Source: Burkholderiaceae bacterium (GTDB lineage Bacteria > Pseudomonadota > Gammaproteobacteria > Burkholderiales > Burkholderiaceae_B). From it: a stretch of DNA of 64,000 nucleotides. Position 1 is the stretch's first letter, and each line of letters begins with the position of its first letter. The stretch is from positions 1 to 64,000 of the forward strand of contig JAMNXR010000015.1 in the NCBI GenBank assembly GCA_023653055.1, given 5' to 3'. Shown in pieces: positions 9,528 to 18,532 of the stretch. Made by a program: the position numbers and the translations under genes. Under the pieces are notes generated by a model. That model was not told where the DNA came from. It was given only the letters and a program-made list of their open reading frames with translations, and searched no databases.

Positions 9528-11612
9528 ATGAACCCTCTTTTGGTGCCGATGGATACATTGGTCGACTATGCGTCGATCACTCCTAGTCACGTCAGTGATG
9601 CGATTGAGCAGCTTCTTGCAAAAGCACGTGCTGCCATCACCATTGCTGCGGATCCTAAGCTGGCACCGACATGGGACGAAATCGTCACCCCCCTTGACGA
9701 TGCATCTGAGCCACTGTGGCGTGCGTGGTCAATTGCGGGACATCTCAACGCCGTCGTCAACACTCCAGAGTTGCGGGACGTCTACAACCAGATGCTGGGT
9801 CCCATCAGCGAGTTTTCAACTTGGGTGGGGTTACACGAAGGGCTTTATCAACAATATCAACGCTTACGGCATGCGCCAGACTTTGAACAGTTGTCTCCCG
9901 CAAGACGTCGAGTGATTGAACTTGCCCTTCGTGACTTTAAACTCAGTGGCGTCGAGCTCCAGGGCGAAGCCAGAACGCGCTATGCCACGAACTCAGATCG
10001 ACAATCACAGGTTTCACAGAAATTTTCTGAAAATGTGCTCGATGCGACAGACCGATGGTCTTTAGTGATTGAAGACGTCAAGCGTTTAGACGGTATTCCC
10101 GAAGATACGCTGGCCTCACTCAAAGACGCTTCGGCAGAGCGTTGGACGCTTAATCTCAAAATGCCCTGCTACTTGCCTGTCATTCAGTATGCCCATGATC
10201 GTGAACTGCGCCGCACCATTTATCATGCGTACGCGACGCGCGCCTCAGACCAGGGCGACATCAGCCTCGACAATTCGCCTCTTATTGAGGAAGCCTTGTC
10301 CTTGCGCGCCGAAGAATCTCAGTTACTTGGCTTTCAGCACTTTGCGGATCTTCGTCTGCAAACGAGAATGGCCGATAGTGCCGAAGAAGTCATGGATTTT
10401 TTGCGTCAATTAGCCAAACGCGCAAAACCTTTTGCAGAGCGTGATTTAACCGAACTCAAAGATTTTGCAAAAACTGAACTTGGGCTCACGGATCTACAAC
10501 CTTGGGATATCCCCTACGCTTCAGAACGTTTGCGTGAAATGCGTTACGCGTATTCAGAAGATGAAGTGAAACAATACTTTACTGAACCACGCGTGCTGAG
10601 TGGCTTGTTTGAAGTCATCGAGACCTTATTTGACGTGAGGTTGACGCCTTATACGCTGAGCGGCTGGCATGAGGATGTGCGTGCTGCAGCAGTACAAAAT
10701 CAGTCTGGTGAAGTGCTTGGCTATTTGATTCTGGATCTGTACGCGCGCCCCGGTAAGCAAGGTGGTGCGTGGGTCGACAGTGAACGCAGCCGTCGCAAAC
10801 GTTTATCGACCGTACAAACACCCGTGATTTATCTGACCTGTAATTTTGCGCGTCCCCAAGGAGATCGCCCTGCGTTGCTGACGCATGACGATGTGATCAC
10901 GCTGTTCCACGAAAGTGGCCACGCCTTGCACGCACTCCTGTCCGAAGTCGATGAGCCAGGCGTCTCTGCCTTTGCTGCGGTCGAATGGGATGCCATTGAA
11001 CTTCCCTCGCAATTTATGGAAAACTTTTGCTGGGAATGGCAGGTGTTGCAACGTTTGACCGCGCACATCGACACGCACGTGCCCTTACCCAAAGATCTTT
11101 ATGATCGTATGAAAGCCGCACGCAATTTCCAGAGCGGCATGCAGACCGTCAGACAGATTGAGTTTTCTCTATTTGATATTCAACTGCACAACCGCAGTCA
11201 AGGGCTTTCGATTGCTGAAGTTCTCACACAGCTTGATCAAGTCCGTGAAGAAGTCGCCGTCGTGCGTCCTCCTAGCTGGCACCGCTTTCCTCACAGCTTT
11301 TCTCACTTGTTCGCGGGCGGGTACGGCGCAGGCTATTACAGCTACAAATGGGCCGAAGTATTATCCGCCGATGCCTTCGAAGCATTTGAAGAGGCCGCCG
11401 CGCGGAGTGCAACCTCTGCACACCAAGCCACCGAGACACTGGGTACGCTTGATGCGGACACTGGAATGAAATTTCGTCGTGAAGTACTCGCCGTTGGAGG
11501 CACTCGACCCGCAGCGGAATCTTTTAATGCCTTTAGAGGGCGGCCGCCTCAGATGGATGCGTTGCTAAGACATAGCGGCATGCAAGATGAAGCCCTGTCG
11601 ATTCGAAACTAA
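9528..11612 (+). CDS. prlC: Oligopeptidase A (M3 family zinc metallopeptidase)
   Basis: Cytoplasmic zinc peptidase that degrades short peptides, including cleaved signal peptides. 694 residues, typical for PrlC (about 680). The zinc motif is HESGH at 461-465 inside LFHESGHALHALL, followed about 25 residues later by the third ligand region VEWDAIELPSQFMENF. C-terminal motifs such as FSHLFAGGYGAGYYSYKWA match the M3A family. It follows folD with a 28-base gap, the same order as in Bordetella-like genomes (from general knowledge). Confidence 0.95.
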   Translation: MNPLLVPMDTLVDYASITPSHVSDAIEQLLAKARAAITIAADPKLAPTWDEIVTPLDDASEPLWRAWSIAGHLNAVVNTPELRDVYNQMLGPISEFSTWVGLHEGLYQQYQRLRHAPDFEQLSPARRRVIELALRDFKLSGVELQGEARTRYATNSDRQSQVSQKFSENVLDATDRWSLVIEDVKRLDGIPEDTLASLKDASAERWTLNLKMPCYLPVIQYAHDRELRRTIYHAYATRASDQGDISLDNSPLIEEALSLRAEESQLLGFQHFADLRLQTRMADSAEEVMDFLRQLAKRAKPFAERDLTELKDFAKTELGLTDLQPWDIPYASERLREMRYAYSEDEVKQYFTEPRVLSGLFEVIETLFDVRLTPYTLSGWHEDVRAAAVQNQSGEVLGYLILDLYARPGKQGGAWVDSERSRRKRLSTVQTPVIYLTCNFARPQGDRPALLTHDDVITLFHESGHALHALLSEVDEPGVSAFAAVEWDAIELPSQFMENFCWEWQVLQRLTAHIDTHVPLPKDLYDRMKAARNFQSGMQTVRQIEFSLFDIQLHNRSQGLSIAEVLTQLDQVREEVAVVRPPSWHRFPHSFSHLFAGGYGAGYYSYKWAEVLSADAFEAFEEAAARSATSAHQATETLGTLDADTGMKFRREVLAVGGTRPAAESFNAFRGRPPQMDALLRHSGMQDEALSIRN

Positions 11613-11625
11613 AGGCTCATGCATC

Positions 11626-12273
11626 ATGTTTTGTAAGTTGCATTTATCTTTTCGAACCGTTCTACAACGCGCCCTCACGGGTGCGATGGCTCTATGCCTT
11701 GTTTTTTTGACAGCATGCTCTGATCCAACGCAAAAATGGTCGCTTTACGATGTATCGGGCCACTTGCCAGACCTCAAGTTCTCCTTGCTTGGCGAGGGTA
11801 ACAAAGTCATTACGCAAGCAGACTTGAAAGATAAAACGGTATTGATGTTTTTTGGCTATGCAAGCTGTCCAGACGTCTGCCCCACGACGATGGCACAACT
11901 GACCGAGGTACTAGAAAAGCTTGGGGATCAGGCCAAGGATGTACGCATTATTTTTGTCAGTGTTGATCCACACCGTGACACGCCCGACATGCTGCAGGCC
12001 TATGTTAATGCTTTCAATAAAAATGCGATCGGCTTAACGGGTAGCGAAAAACAAGTGGCGGATCTCGCACGGCGTTACAGAGTCGCTTACCAAATTGAAA
12101 AGCCCAAGCCTGGTGACGATGCAAAAATCTACGACGTCACACATAGCCGCGGTGTATTTATTTTTGACAAAAACGGTCGAGCGAGATTGCTCGCGCCCGA
12201 CACAGAAAAAGTTGACGTCGTGACACAGGACTTGCGTCAGCTCCTTGGACTCACCACATTCGTCAAAGACTGA
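11626..12273 (+). CDS. SCO1/SenC copper chaperone lipoprotein
   Basis: Thioredoxin-fold copper chaperone that helps assemble the CuA site of cytochrome oxidase, anchored to the outer face of the cytoplasmic membrane. With the ATG at 11626 the protein has 216 residues and a lipoprotein signal ending LVFLTAC (C31). Copper ligands are C81 and C85 in SCPDVCPTTM and H173 in VTHSRGVF. An earlier in-frame ATG at 11587 lies inside prlC and would put a charged stretch before the signal, so I prefer 11626. The 3' end overlaps the convergent CopZ-like gene by 37 bases. Neighbouring copper genes support the call. Confidence 0.9.
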   Translation: MFCKLHLSFRTVLQRALTGAMALCLVFLTACSDPTQKWSLYDVSGHLPDLKFSLLGEGNKVITQADLKDKTVLMFFGYASCPDVCPTTMAQLTEVLEKLGDQAKDVRIIFVSVDPHRDTPDMLQAYVNAFNKNAIGLTGSEKQVADLARRYRVAYQIEKPKPGDDAKIYDVTHSRGVFIFDKNGRARLLAPDTEKVDVVTQDLRQLLGLTTFVKD

Positions 12274-12464
12274 CGCACTGGGGTATATCCAGCCTCTTTG
12301 ATCGCGTTCTCAACTAACTTGTTGTCATGCTGACCTGATACGGTTACGGTGTGCGCGGCCACATCACACAAAACGCTCGCTTCGGGCGCGACACTGTGTA
12401 CACTGGTCGTAATGGACTTTACACAGTGATTGCATGTCATATCTTTCACTTGGAATGAGGTCAT
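12237..12464 (-). CDS. CopZ-like heavy-metal-associated copper chaperone
   Basis: A 75-residue single HMA domain. The metal site is MTCNHC (C11, C14) and the fold ends at AGYTPV, as in CopZ and P-type ATPase N-domains. It would carry Cu+ to CopA in the cytoplasm. I chose the ATG at 12464 because AAGGA lies nine bases upstream and the domain then starts at once with MTSFQVKD; a longer ORF to 12527 would overlap the copA region. The gene diverges from copA with about 50 bases between starts and runs into the end of the SCO gene. No clear CueR-type dyad was recognised in the gap. Confidence 0.85.
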   Translation of the reverse strand: MTSFQVKDMTCNHCVKSITTSVHSVAPEASVLCDVAAHTVTVSGQHDNKLVENAIKEAGYTPVRQSLTNVVSPRS

Positions 12465-12515
12465 GATGAAATTCCTTAACTTAGAAATGAGACAAAATTG
12501 CTTGGCAAGCCGACC

Positions 12516-14810
12516 ATGGTAGAGCAATCACCGCGCAAGACATCGGACAGTCACGTCGAGCTCGCGATCAAAGGGATGACTTGCGCATCCTGTGTACTAC
12601 GGGTTGAGAAAGTACTCAAAGGGGTGCCTGGCGTAGCGCAAGCCAGTGTCAATCTGGCCACACACCGCGCATCCCTCAGTTTTACACCATCTGTCGATGA
12701 TCCACACTCAATAATTGATGCGCTCGTCATCGCGTCTGAAAAAGCCGGTTACGAAGCCTCCTACCTTGATGGTGCGCAATCCACTGAAGATGGCCTCGCC
12801 GCTGAGCAAACGCAAGAAGCGAACGGACTCAATCGCTCGTTTATCGCTGCGTTGATTCTAACTGTTCCGGTCTTTATCCTAGAGATGGGTGGACATATTT
12901 TCCCTGCCATTCATCAATTCATCCACGCATCCATTGGTATGCAGAAAAGTTGGTGGTTACAAGCGTTACTCACCACGCTGATTCTGGTGGGTCCAGGTAG
13001 AACTTTTTTTATTAAAGGCTTTCCAGCCCTTTGGCGGCTTGGACCCGACATGAACTCTTTGGTCGCGCTCGGGGCCTCCAGTGCATGGCTCTATTCCATG
13101 GTGACCACGTTTCTTCCAGAGTGGCTACCAGAAGGTGCCCGCCACGTTTACTTTGAAGCCGCTGCGGTCATTGTCACGCTTATCTTGCTTGGACGCGTAC
13201 TTGAAATGCGCGCACGCGGGAAAACGGGATCTGCCATTAAACACCTAGTGGGTCTGCAGCCCAGACAAGCGCGTGTAATGGAAAATGGCATTGCAACCGA
13301 CGTCAATATTGACTTGGTGAAGCCTGGAGATTTGATTTTGGTCAGGCCCGGAGAAAAGGTGGCGACCGATGGTGTGGTAACCGAGGGACAGCCTTATCTG
13401 GATGAATCAATGATTACGGGCGAGCCGATTCCAGTGACAAAACACACAGGCGATCGCGTCTCAGCAGGCACGCTCAACACCACGACAAGCTTTTCGTATC
13501 GCACGACGCATACAGGCGCAGAAACCGTCTTGGCCCGCATTATCCGCATGGTCGAAAATGCCCAGGGTGCGAAGCTGCCTATACAAGCCGTAGTGGACCG
13601 AGTCACGGCAAGGTTTGTGCCCGTCATTATGCTGTGCGCGCTATTAACGTTTTTTATTTGGCTCGCATTCGGCCCCTCCCCGAGTTTGAGCTATGCGCTT
13701 GTCAACGCTGTCGCCGTACTCATCATTGCGTGCCCATGTGCCATGGGTCTTGCTACGCCGACATCCATCATGGTGGGCACCGGCCGCGCTGCAGAGCTGG
13801 GCGTGCTGTTTCGTCAGGGCGACGCCTTGCAGCGGCTGCGGGATGTCACCGTCATTGCTTTTGACAAAACTGGAACGCTTACACAAGGCAAACCGACCCT
13901 CACGGATCTGGTCGTGATCGATCCACATCATGATCGCGCGACCGTGTTGAGTTGGACGGCTGCGATGCAGCTGCACTCCGAGCACCCTATTGCGCAAGCC
14001 ATCGTTGCCGCGGCGACTGCCGAAAAACTCGCATTACCCGCCGCACACCACTTTATCGCCACAAGTGGTGCAGGCGTGCGCGCAACCGTTGCCAATAAAG
14101 CACTGGCTTCTGGTGCTCAACATTTCATGCTTTCACTAGGAGTTGGCACTGAAGCGTATAAGGAATTGACCGAGAAATGGGCATCTCAGGGCAAGACCCC
14201 GATTTACCTCGCAGTTGATGGGCAACTCACCGCCATGATGGCTGTTTCCGATCCCATCAAACCGAGTGCGGCACTCGCCATCACCGCCCTAAAAAAACTC
14301 GGAATCCGAACGGTGATGATCACCGGAGACCACCCTGGTACCGCGCAAGCCGTCGCAGATCAGCTTGGCATCGACGAGATCCATGCACAAGTATTGCCTG
14401 AGGGTAAAGTCGATCAGTTATTAACACTTCAGGCACAAAAACATGTGGTTGCTTTTGTCGGCGATGGTATCAATGATGCACCCGCGCTCGCGACTGCTGA
14501 TGTGGGAATTGCAATTGGGACAGGGACCGATGTCGCGATTGAAGCGGCATCGGTTGTCCTGATGTCTGACAATCTGATGGGCGTAGCGACTGCGGTCAAA
14601 CTCTCTCGCAGCACGCTCAAAAATATTCATCAGAATTTATTCTGGGCCTTTGCCTATAACGTTGCACTCGTCCCTGTCGCAGCAGGCGTACTCTACCCGA
14701 GCGCGGGCATCCTGCTTTCACCCGTGTTTGCCGCAGGGGCGATGGCTTGCTCGAGCGTATTTGTGGTGATGAACGCCCTAAGACTTAAACGCGTTCAAGC
14801 CGCAAACTAA
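12516..14810 (+). CDS. copA: Copper-exporting P1B-type ATPase
   Basis: Inner-membrane ATPase that pumps Cu+ out of the cytoplasm. 764 residues from the ATG at 12516. One N-terminal HMA domain (C23, C26 in GMTCASC), six to eight membrane helices, the actuator loop with ITGEPIPV, the membrane copper site C406-P-C408 (IIACPCAMGLATP), phosphorylation site D450 in DKTGTLT, SEHPIAQAI (the P1B HP motif) and hinge GDGINDAPAL. The CPC form indicates monovalent copper or silver. A TTG at 12498 is possible but less likely. It is divergent from the CopZ-like gene. Confidence 0.95.
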   Translation: MVEQSPRKTSDSHVELAIKGMTCASCVLRVEKVLKGVPGVAQASVNLATHRASLSFTPSVDDPHSIIDALVIASEKAGYEASYLDGAQSTEDGLAAEQTQEANGLNRSFIAALILTVPVFILEMGGHIFPAIHQFIHASIGMQKSWWLQALLTTLILVGPGRTFFIKGFPALWRLGPDMNSLVALGASSAWLYSMVTTFLPEWLPEGARHVYFEAAAVIVTLILLGRVLEMRARGKTGSAIKHLVGLQPRQARVMENGIATDVNIDLVKPGDLILVRPGEKVATDGVVTEGQPYLDESMITGEPIPVTKHTGDRVSAGTLNTTTSFSYRTTHTGAETVLARIIRMVENAQGAKLPIQAVVDRVTARFVPVIMLCALLTFFIWLAFGPSPSLSYALVNAVAVLIIACPCAMGLATPTSIMVGTGRAAELGVLFRQGDALQRLRDVTVIAFDKTGTLTQGKPTLTDLVVIDPHHDRATVLSWTAAMQLHSEHPIAQAIVAAATAEKLALPAAHHFIATSGAGVRATVANKALASGAQHFMLSLGVGTEAYKELTEKWASQGKTPIYLAVDGQLTAMMAVSDPIKPSAALAITALKKLGIRTVMITGDHPGTAQAVADQLGIDEIHAQVLPEGKVDQLLTLQAQKHVVAFVGDGINDAPALATADVGIAIGTGTDVAIEAASVVLMSDNLMGVATAVKLSRSTLKNIHQNLFWAFAYNVALVPVAAGVLYPSAGILLSPVFAAGAMACSSVFVVMNALRLKRVQAAN

Positions 14811-14821
14811 GGCCGCTTTCT

Positions 14822-15394
14822 TTAGGGCTGCCAGGTTGTCGTCATGGTCGCGGGATCAGGACGCTGCGCAGGCGGCAGCTTGACACTCGGTGTGCCCACT
14901 GCCAAGAAACCCACAAAGCGATAGTCAAGCGTATCGAGTCCCAGTGCCTCAGGCACTTCATCGGTGTAAGTCCCTAAACCTGTACTCCAGTAGGTTGAGA
15001 AACCCATCATGTGTGCGGCATTCTGAATATTCATCACCGCAGCACCCATTGATAGCGTTTGCTCGATCTCGGGCACCTTTTCATTGTCATGCGAAATTTT
15101 GTAAGCCAGTCCGATCAAAAGCGGGACTGAAGAAAGCCATTTACGTGTGCTCTGCTCTTTTTGCTCCGTCACCTCACGCCCAGAACGCCGCGTGGCGCCA
15201 ATCGCCAAGTCCGTCAGGGCTGCGATATTTGGCTGCTCAATCAAAACAAAACGCCAAGCTCGCAAGGCAGAATGGTCTGGCGCACAAACAGCGGCTGCAA
15301 GCAATTGTTGTAACTGCTCTGTGTTTGGACCCGGTGCTTGCACGAGTTTTTGTGAACGACGCGTTGTAAGAAACTGGACAGAAGCGGAGGTCAT
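14822..15394 (-). CDS. Nitroreductase family protein, YdjA-like
   Basis: A 190-residue FMN-dependent nitroreductase-fold protein. It begins with the family start LTTRRSQKLV (first FMN phosphate contact), then AAVCAPDHSALRAWRFV, and GAAVMNIQNAAHMMGFSTYW, the helix typical of short YdjA-type members. These are flavoproteins that reduce quinones, nitro compounds or other acceptors with NAD(P)H; the natural substrate is not known. It is convergent with copA (11 bases between stops) and lies downstream of the cspA terminator on the same strand. Confidence 0.88.
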   Translation of the reverse strand: MTSASVQFLTTRRSQKLVQAPGPNTEQLQQLLAAAVCAPDHSALRAWRFVLIEQPNIAALTDLAIGATRRSGREVTEQKEQSTRKWLSSVPLLIGLAYKISHDNEKVPEIEQTLSMGAAVMNIQNAAHMMGFSTYWSTGLGTYTDEVPEALGLDTLDYRFVGFLAVGTPSVKLPPAQRPDPATMTTTWQP

Positions 15395-15439
15395 CTTTTT
15401 TCGCTTATAGATGGGCTAGGAAATAAAAAATTGAACAAG

Positions 15440-15471
15440 AAAAAACCCTGCATCACTCGCGCGATACAGGG
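15440..15471 (-). terminator. Intrinsic terminator of cspA
   Basis: On the minus strand a stem with outer arms CCCTG (15471-15467) and CAGGG (15450-15446), extended by further pairs around one C-A mismatch, is followed by six T residues (15445-15440). It lies about 45 bases after the cspA stop. Confidence 0.75.
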
Positions 15472-15515
15472 CTTAGTGACACGCGTCTGAGTGATCAGAC
15501 GCTGTCAGTGCAGAA

Positions 15516-15719
15516 TTACAGCACTTGAATGTTGGTCGCGCTTGGGCCTTTAGCGCCCTGACCAATTTCAAAGCTGACTTTCTGATTTTCTTCGAGGGTC
15601 TTGTAACCACTCGAACGAATTTCTGAATAGTGAGCGAACAAATCTTTGCCGCCGCCGTCAGGCATAATAAAACCATAACCTTTTTCGGCGTTGAACCACT
15701 TCACGACACCAGTTGCCAT
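15516..15719 (-). CDS. Cold-shock protein, CspA family
   Basis: A 67-residue single cold-shock domain: an RNA/single-strand DNA binding beta barrel that acts as an RNA chaperone. RNP1 is KGYGFI and RNP2 DLFAHY, with [11 protein letters not shown] near the start. The ATG at 15719 has AAGGAAG six bases upstream. That ribosome binding site is exactly complementary to a segment further up the leader (see 15726-15785), and the gene has its own promoter and terminator, so it is a monocistronic unit. Whether it is cold induced or constitutive cannot be read from the protein. Confidence 0.96.
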   Translation of the reverse strand: MATGVVKWFNAEKGYGFIMPDGGGKDLFAHYSEIRSSGYKTLEENQKVSFEIGQGAKGPSATNIQVL

Positions 15720-15725
15720 TTCGAA

Positions 15726-15785
15726 CTTCCTTGATAAATATAAAAATCGGGCAAAAACGCCCAGCGTGCTAGATGATCAAGGAAG
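15726..15785 (-). promoter_or_regulatory. cspA leader inverted repeat that can hide the ribosome binding site
   Basis: Positions 15726-15735 and 15776-15785 are a perfect 10-bp inverted repeat. On the transcript the proximal arm is ATCAAGGAAG, which contains the Shine-Dalgarno sequence of the cold-shock gene; the distal arm CTTCCTTGAT lies 40 bases upstream. The 40-base loop holds a small GGGC/GCCC hairpin (15749-15752 with 15759-15762). Pairing would occlude ribosome entry. Cold-shock gene leaders are known to switch structure with temperature; that this one does is inference. Confidence 0.6.
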
Positions 15786-16064
15786 GGATAGACACCACTG
15801 CTTACCATTAAGGGCGACAGCCTAGGTACAAAAACCGCGTCGCTTGAGAATCTTGCCTTTTGAGTGTACGTGCGAAAATCATCATAGTCAAACGTTTAAT
15901 CACAGCAAACTATCAAATCATGTAATTAATCGATTTTCCCTGTCAAATTGTATGAAAAGCAACAAATAAAGTGACTTATAGATTCTTTTATAAAAAAATC
16001 AAAAAAAAACACTAGCTAGAAGACCCTAAACTTTAGATATTCACTAAAGAATGAGGTCTTGACC
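15786..16064. other. AT-rich gap between the cold-shock gene and dadA
   Basis: Together with the leader this is a 345-base stretch with no supported coding sequence. It holds the cspA promoter and upstream leader (to about 15891), then a very AT-rich stretch with long A-runs (about 15990-16012) and a small dyad CTTTAG-7-CTAAAG at 16031-16049 just upstream of dadA. The dyad could be a regulator site for dadA-alr (an Lrp-type site would fit the biology) but this is only a guess. No tRNA or other RNA gene was recognised. Confidence 0.4.
15863..15891 (-). promoter_or_regulatory. Candidate sigma70 promoter of the cold-shock gene
   Basis: On the minus strand TTGACT (15891-15886), a 17-base spacer and TACACT (15868-15863). 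Start of transcription would be near 15856, giving a leader of about 137 bases, similar in length to known cspA leaders. Confidence 0.55.
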
Positions 16065-17360
16065 ATGAAAGTAATCGTTTTAGGCGCCGGAGTCATCGGT
16101 ACCACCACTGCCTATTACCTTGCCAAAGCAGGCGCGGACGTCACTGTGGTCGACCGACAACTCAGCGCAGCAAACGAAACAAGCTTTGCAAATGCAGGGC
16201 AGGTCTCCCCCGGGTACTCCTCGCCTTGGGCGGCTCCGGGCGTGCCTCTTAAAGCGCTGAAATGGATGTTTGAAGAACATGCCCCTCTTGCGATCCGACT
16301 CGATGGCAGTCTGTGGCAACTAAAGTGGATGGCGAGCATGTTGCGGCAATGTACCGCGGCGCGCTATGTCATCAACAAAGAACGCATGATGCGGGTGGCA
16401 GAGTACAGCCGTCATTGCCTGGACGCGCTGCGTGCCGATACAGGCATTCAATACGAACAGCGTACGTCAGGGACTTTGCAGTTATTTCGTACCCAAGAGC
16501 AATTTGATGCGGCCAGTCGTGATATCAAGGTTTTAAAAGATTGCGGTGTTCCTTATGAATTACTTCACCAGCACGAACTAACCGCTGTAGAGCCCGGCTT
16601 AAGAAACGCAACGAATCTTTTGGTGGGCGGCTTAAGACTCCCCAATGATGAAACCGGAGACTGCAATCTTTTTACGACCCGTCTAGCGGCGCTGGCGCAA
16701 TCGCTCGGCGTTAAATTCCTTTACGGTAAAGACATCCATCAACTGATCCATGAAGGCGATTCCATTAAAGGCGTCAGAGTCGGCCAGGAAACACTGGTCG
16801 CGGATCGGTATGTAGTCGCACTGGGCAGCTACTCGAGAGATTTGCTTGGGCCTTTAAATATCGATCTGCCCGTTTATCCGGTCAAGGGCTACTCCCTCAC
16901 CGTCCCTCTTGTGGACGAAAGCCTTGCCCCTCAGTCCACCGTGCTGGACGAAAGCTACAAAGTCGCTGTGACACGCTTTGATCAGCGTATTCGTGTGGGC
17001 GGCATGGCAGAACTCAGTGGCTTTGACCTTAGGCTCGACCCAAAGCGTCGTGCCACGCTCGAAAAAGTCGTGACAGATCTGTTTCCGGGCGGAGATGTCA
17101 AAAAGGCCTCTTTCTGGACCGGCTTGCGCCCCATGACCCCCGACAGCACTCCTATTATTGGTGCAAGTCCTTTGCGCAATCTCTTTATCAACACCGGACA
17201 CGGTACCCTGGGTTGGACGATGGCCTGTGGATCGGGAAAGCTCATTGCGGATATCTTGACGGGAAAGAGCCCCGAAATAAGCACCGAAGGTCTTGCGGTC
17301 AATCGCTATCATGCAGCACACTCTGGTTTTGCTGCGCGCGCTATCGCACTACCTGCCTAG
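16065..17360 (+). CDS. dadA: D-amino acid dehydrogenase, small subunit (FAD)
   Basis: Membrane-associated flavoprotein that oxidises D-alanine and other D-amino acids to 2-oxo acids plus ammonia, feeding electrons to quinone. 431 residues. The N-terminal FAD motif is [19 protein letters not shown], followed by [19 protein letters not shown], a DadA signature; the C-terminal flavin-binding motif is [17 protein letters not shown] and [15 protein letters not shown]. The ATG at 16065 has GAGGTC eight bases upstream. The alanine racemase gene follows after 36 bases, the classical dadAX pairing. A second DAO-family gene is at 37103. Confidence 0.94.
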   Translation: MKVIVLGAGVIGTTTAYYLAKAGADVTVVDRQLSAANETSFANAGQVSPGYSSPWAAPGVPLKALKWMFEEHAPLAIRLDGSLWQLKWMASMLRQCTAARYVINKERMMRVAEYSRHCLDALRADTGIQYEQRTSGTLQLFRTQEQFDAASRDIKVLKDCGVPYELLHQHELTAVEPGLRNATNLLVGGLRLPNDETGDCNLFTTRLAALAQSLGVKFLYGKDIHQLIHEGDSIKGVRVGQETLVADRYVVALGSYSRDLLGPLNIDLPVYPVKGYSLTVPLVDESLAPQSTVLDESYKVAVTRFDQRIRVGGMAELSGFDLRLDPKRRATLEKVVTDLFPGGDVKKASFWTGLRPMTPDSTPIIGASPLRNLFINTGHGTLGWTMACGSGKLIADILTGKSPEISTEGLAVNRYHAAHSGFAARAIALPA

Positions 17361-17396
17361 GAGCCGCACACCCTCGACTGAAACTGCGACGAACGA

Positions 17397-18485
17397 ATGA
17401 CACGACCTACGCGAGCACTCATTGACCTGGCGGCGCTCCGCCAAAACTATCTCATCGCACGACATATTCACCAAGGCCGTGCATTAGCGGTTGTCAAGGC
17501 CAATGCTTATGGGCATGGCGCTATTCAGTGCGCACAAGCACTCTCAGGTACGGCGGACGGTTTTGCCGTCGCGCTGATGTCTGAGGCGCTTGAACTCAGG
17601 CAGGCGGGCATCACGCTCCCTATTCTCGTGCTTGAAGGCTGCTTTGATGTCCAAGAACTCGAAGACGCCTGCATCAACCACATTTGGGTGGCGGTGCACC
17701 AAGCCTCTCAAATCAACATGCTTGCTGACTGCAACCTCCCGCCGGCGAGCTTACACGTTTGGCTTAAGGTTGACTCGGGTATGCATCGTGCGGGCTTTGC
17801 GCTGAGCGCAGTATCCGAGGCTCACGCTCGACTCGCGGCATGTCCTGCCGTCGCCTCGATCACGCTCATGTCACATTTTGCCCGCGCCGACGAACCCACC
17901 GAGTCCGCAACGGATCAGCAAATTAAAGCCTTTGAGCACGCAACCCAACACTTGCCGGGTGCACGCAGCTTGAGCAACTCGGCCGGGGTGCTGGCATGGC
18001 CAAGTGCCAACAAGGACTGGGCACGACCCGGCATTCTTTTATATGGTGCCAACCCGCTACCTGCCTCGTATATTGAACAGCACCCACACCATACACTCCT
18101 GCCCGTCATGTGCCTGGAAAGTAAAGTCTTTGCCGTCAAAACTCTCCAACCAGGTGAGGCGCTTGGCTACGGTGGCACATTTATCGCCGAACACCCAACA
18201 CGGGTCGGACTCGTTGCGATCGGCTATGCAGATGGATATCCCCGAAGCGCCCCCACTGGTACGCCAGTGGCCATCGATGGACAGCCATCTAGGGTGGTCG
18301 GGCGTGTATCGATGGACATGCTCAACGTCGACCTGACCGCACTGCCCGAGGCGGGAATCGGCAGTCGGGTCGAACTTTGGGGGCGTCAAATTGACATCAA
18401 TACCGTCGCACAGCGCGCCAATACGATCGCCTATGAGCTTCTATGTAACGTAAAACGCGTTCAGCGTGTCTATATAGGTAAATAG
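17397..18485 (+). CDS. alr: Alanine racemase, probably catabolic
   Basis: Pyridoxal-phosphate enzyme that interconverts L- and D-alanine. 362 residues. K34 in VVKANAYGHG carries the cofactor; the opposite catalytic base is Y258 in LGYGGTF; the C-terminal barrel has VSMDMLNVDLT. Lying directly after dadA it is likely the DadX-type enzyme that converts L-alanine to the DadA substrate, though it could also supply D-alanine to the cell wall if it is the only copy. Confidence 0.94.
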   Translation: MTRPTRALIDLAALRQNYLIARHIHQGRALAVVKANAYGHGAIQCAQALSGTADGFAVALMSEALELRQAGITLPILVLEGCFDVQELEDACINHIWVAVHQASQINMLADCNLPPASLHVWLKVDSGMHRAGFALSAVSEAHARLAACPAVASITLMSHFARADEPTESATDQQIKAFEHATQHLPGARSLSNSAGVLAWPSANKDWARPGILLYGANPLPASYIEQHPHHTLLPVMCLESKVFAVKTLQPGEALGYGGTFIAEHPTRVGLVAIGYADGYPRSAPTGTPVAIDGQPSRVVGRVSMDMLNVDLTALPEAGIGSRVELWGRQIDINTVAQRANTIAYELLCNVKRVQRVYIGK

Positions 18486-18532
18486 CAGTTTAGAATCAGG
18501 CACATCGGCCATACGCCATTTGAAACTGCGCC

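Noticed and set aside
12465-12515. CueR box between CopZ-like and copA genes
   Set aside because: No convincing dyad in the 51-base gap.
15720-16064. tRNA or other structured RNA gene in the AT-rich gap
   Set aside because: No cloverleaf or recognised RNA; the structure is explained by the cold-shock leader.
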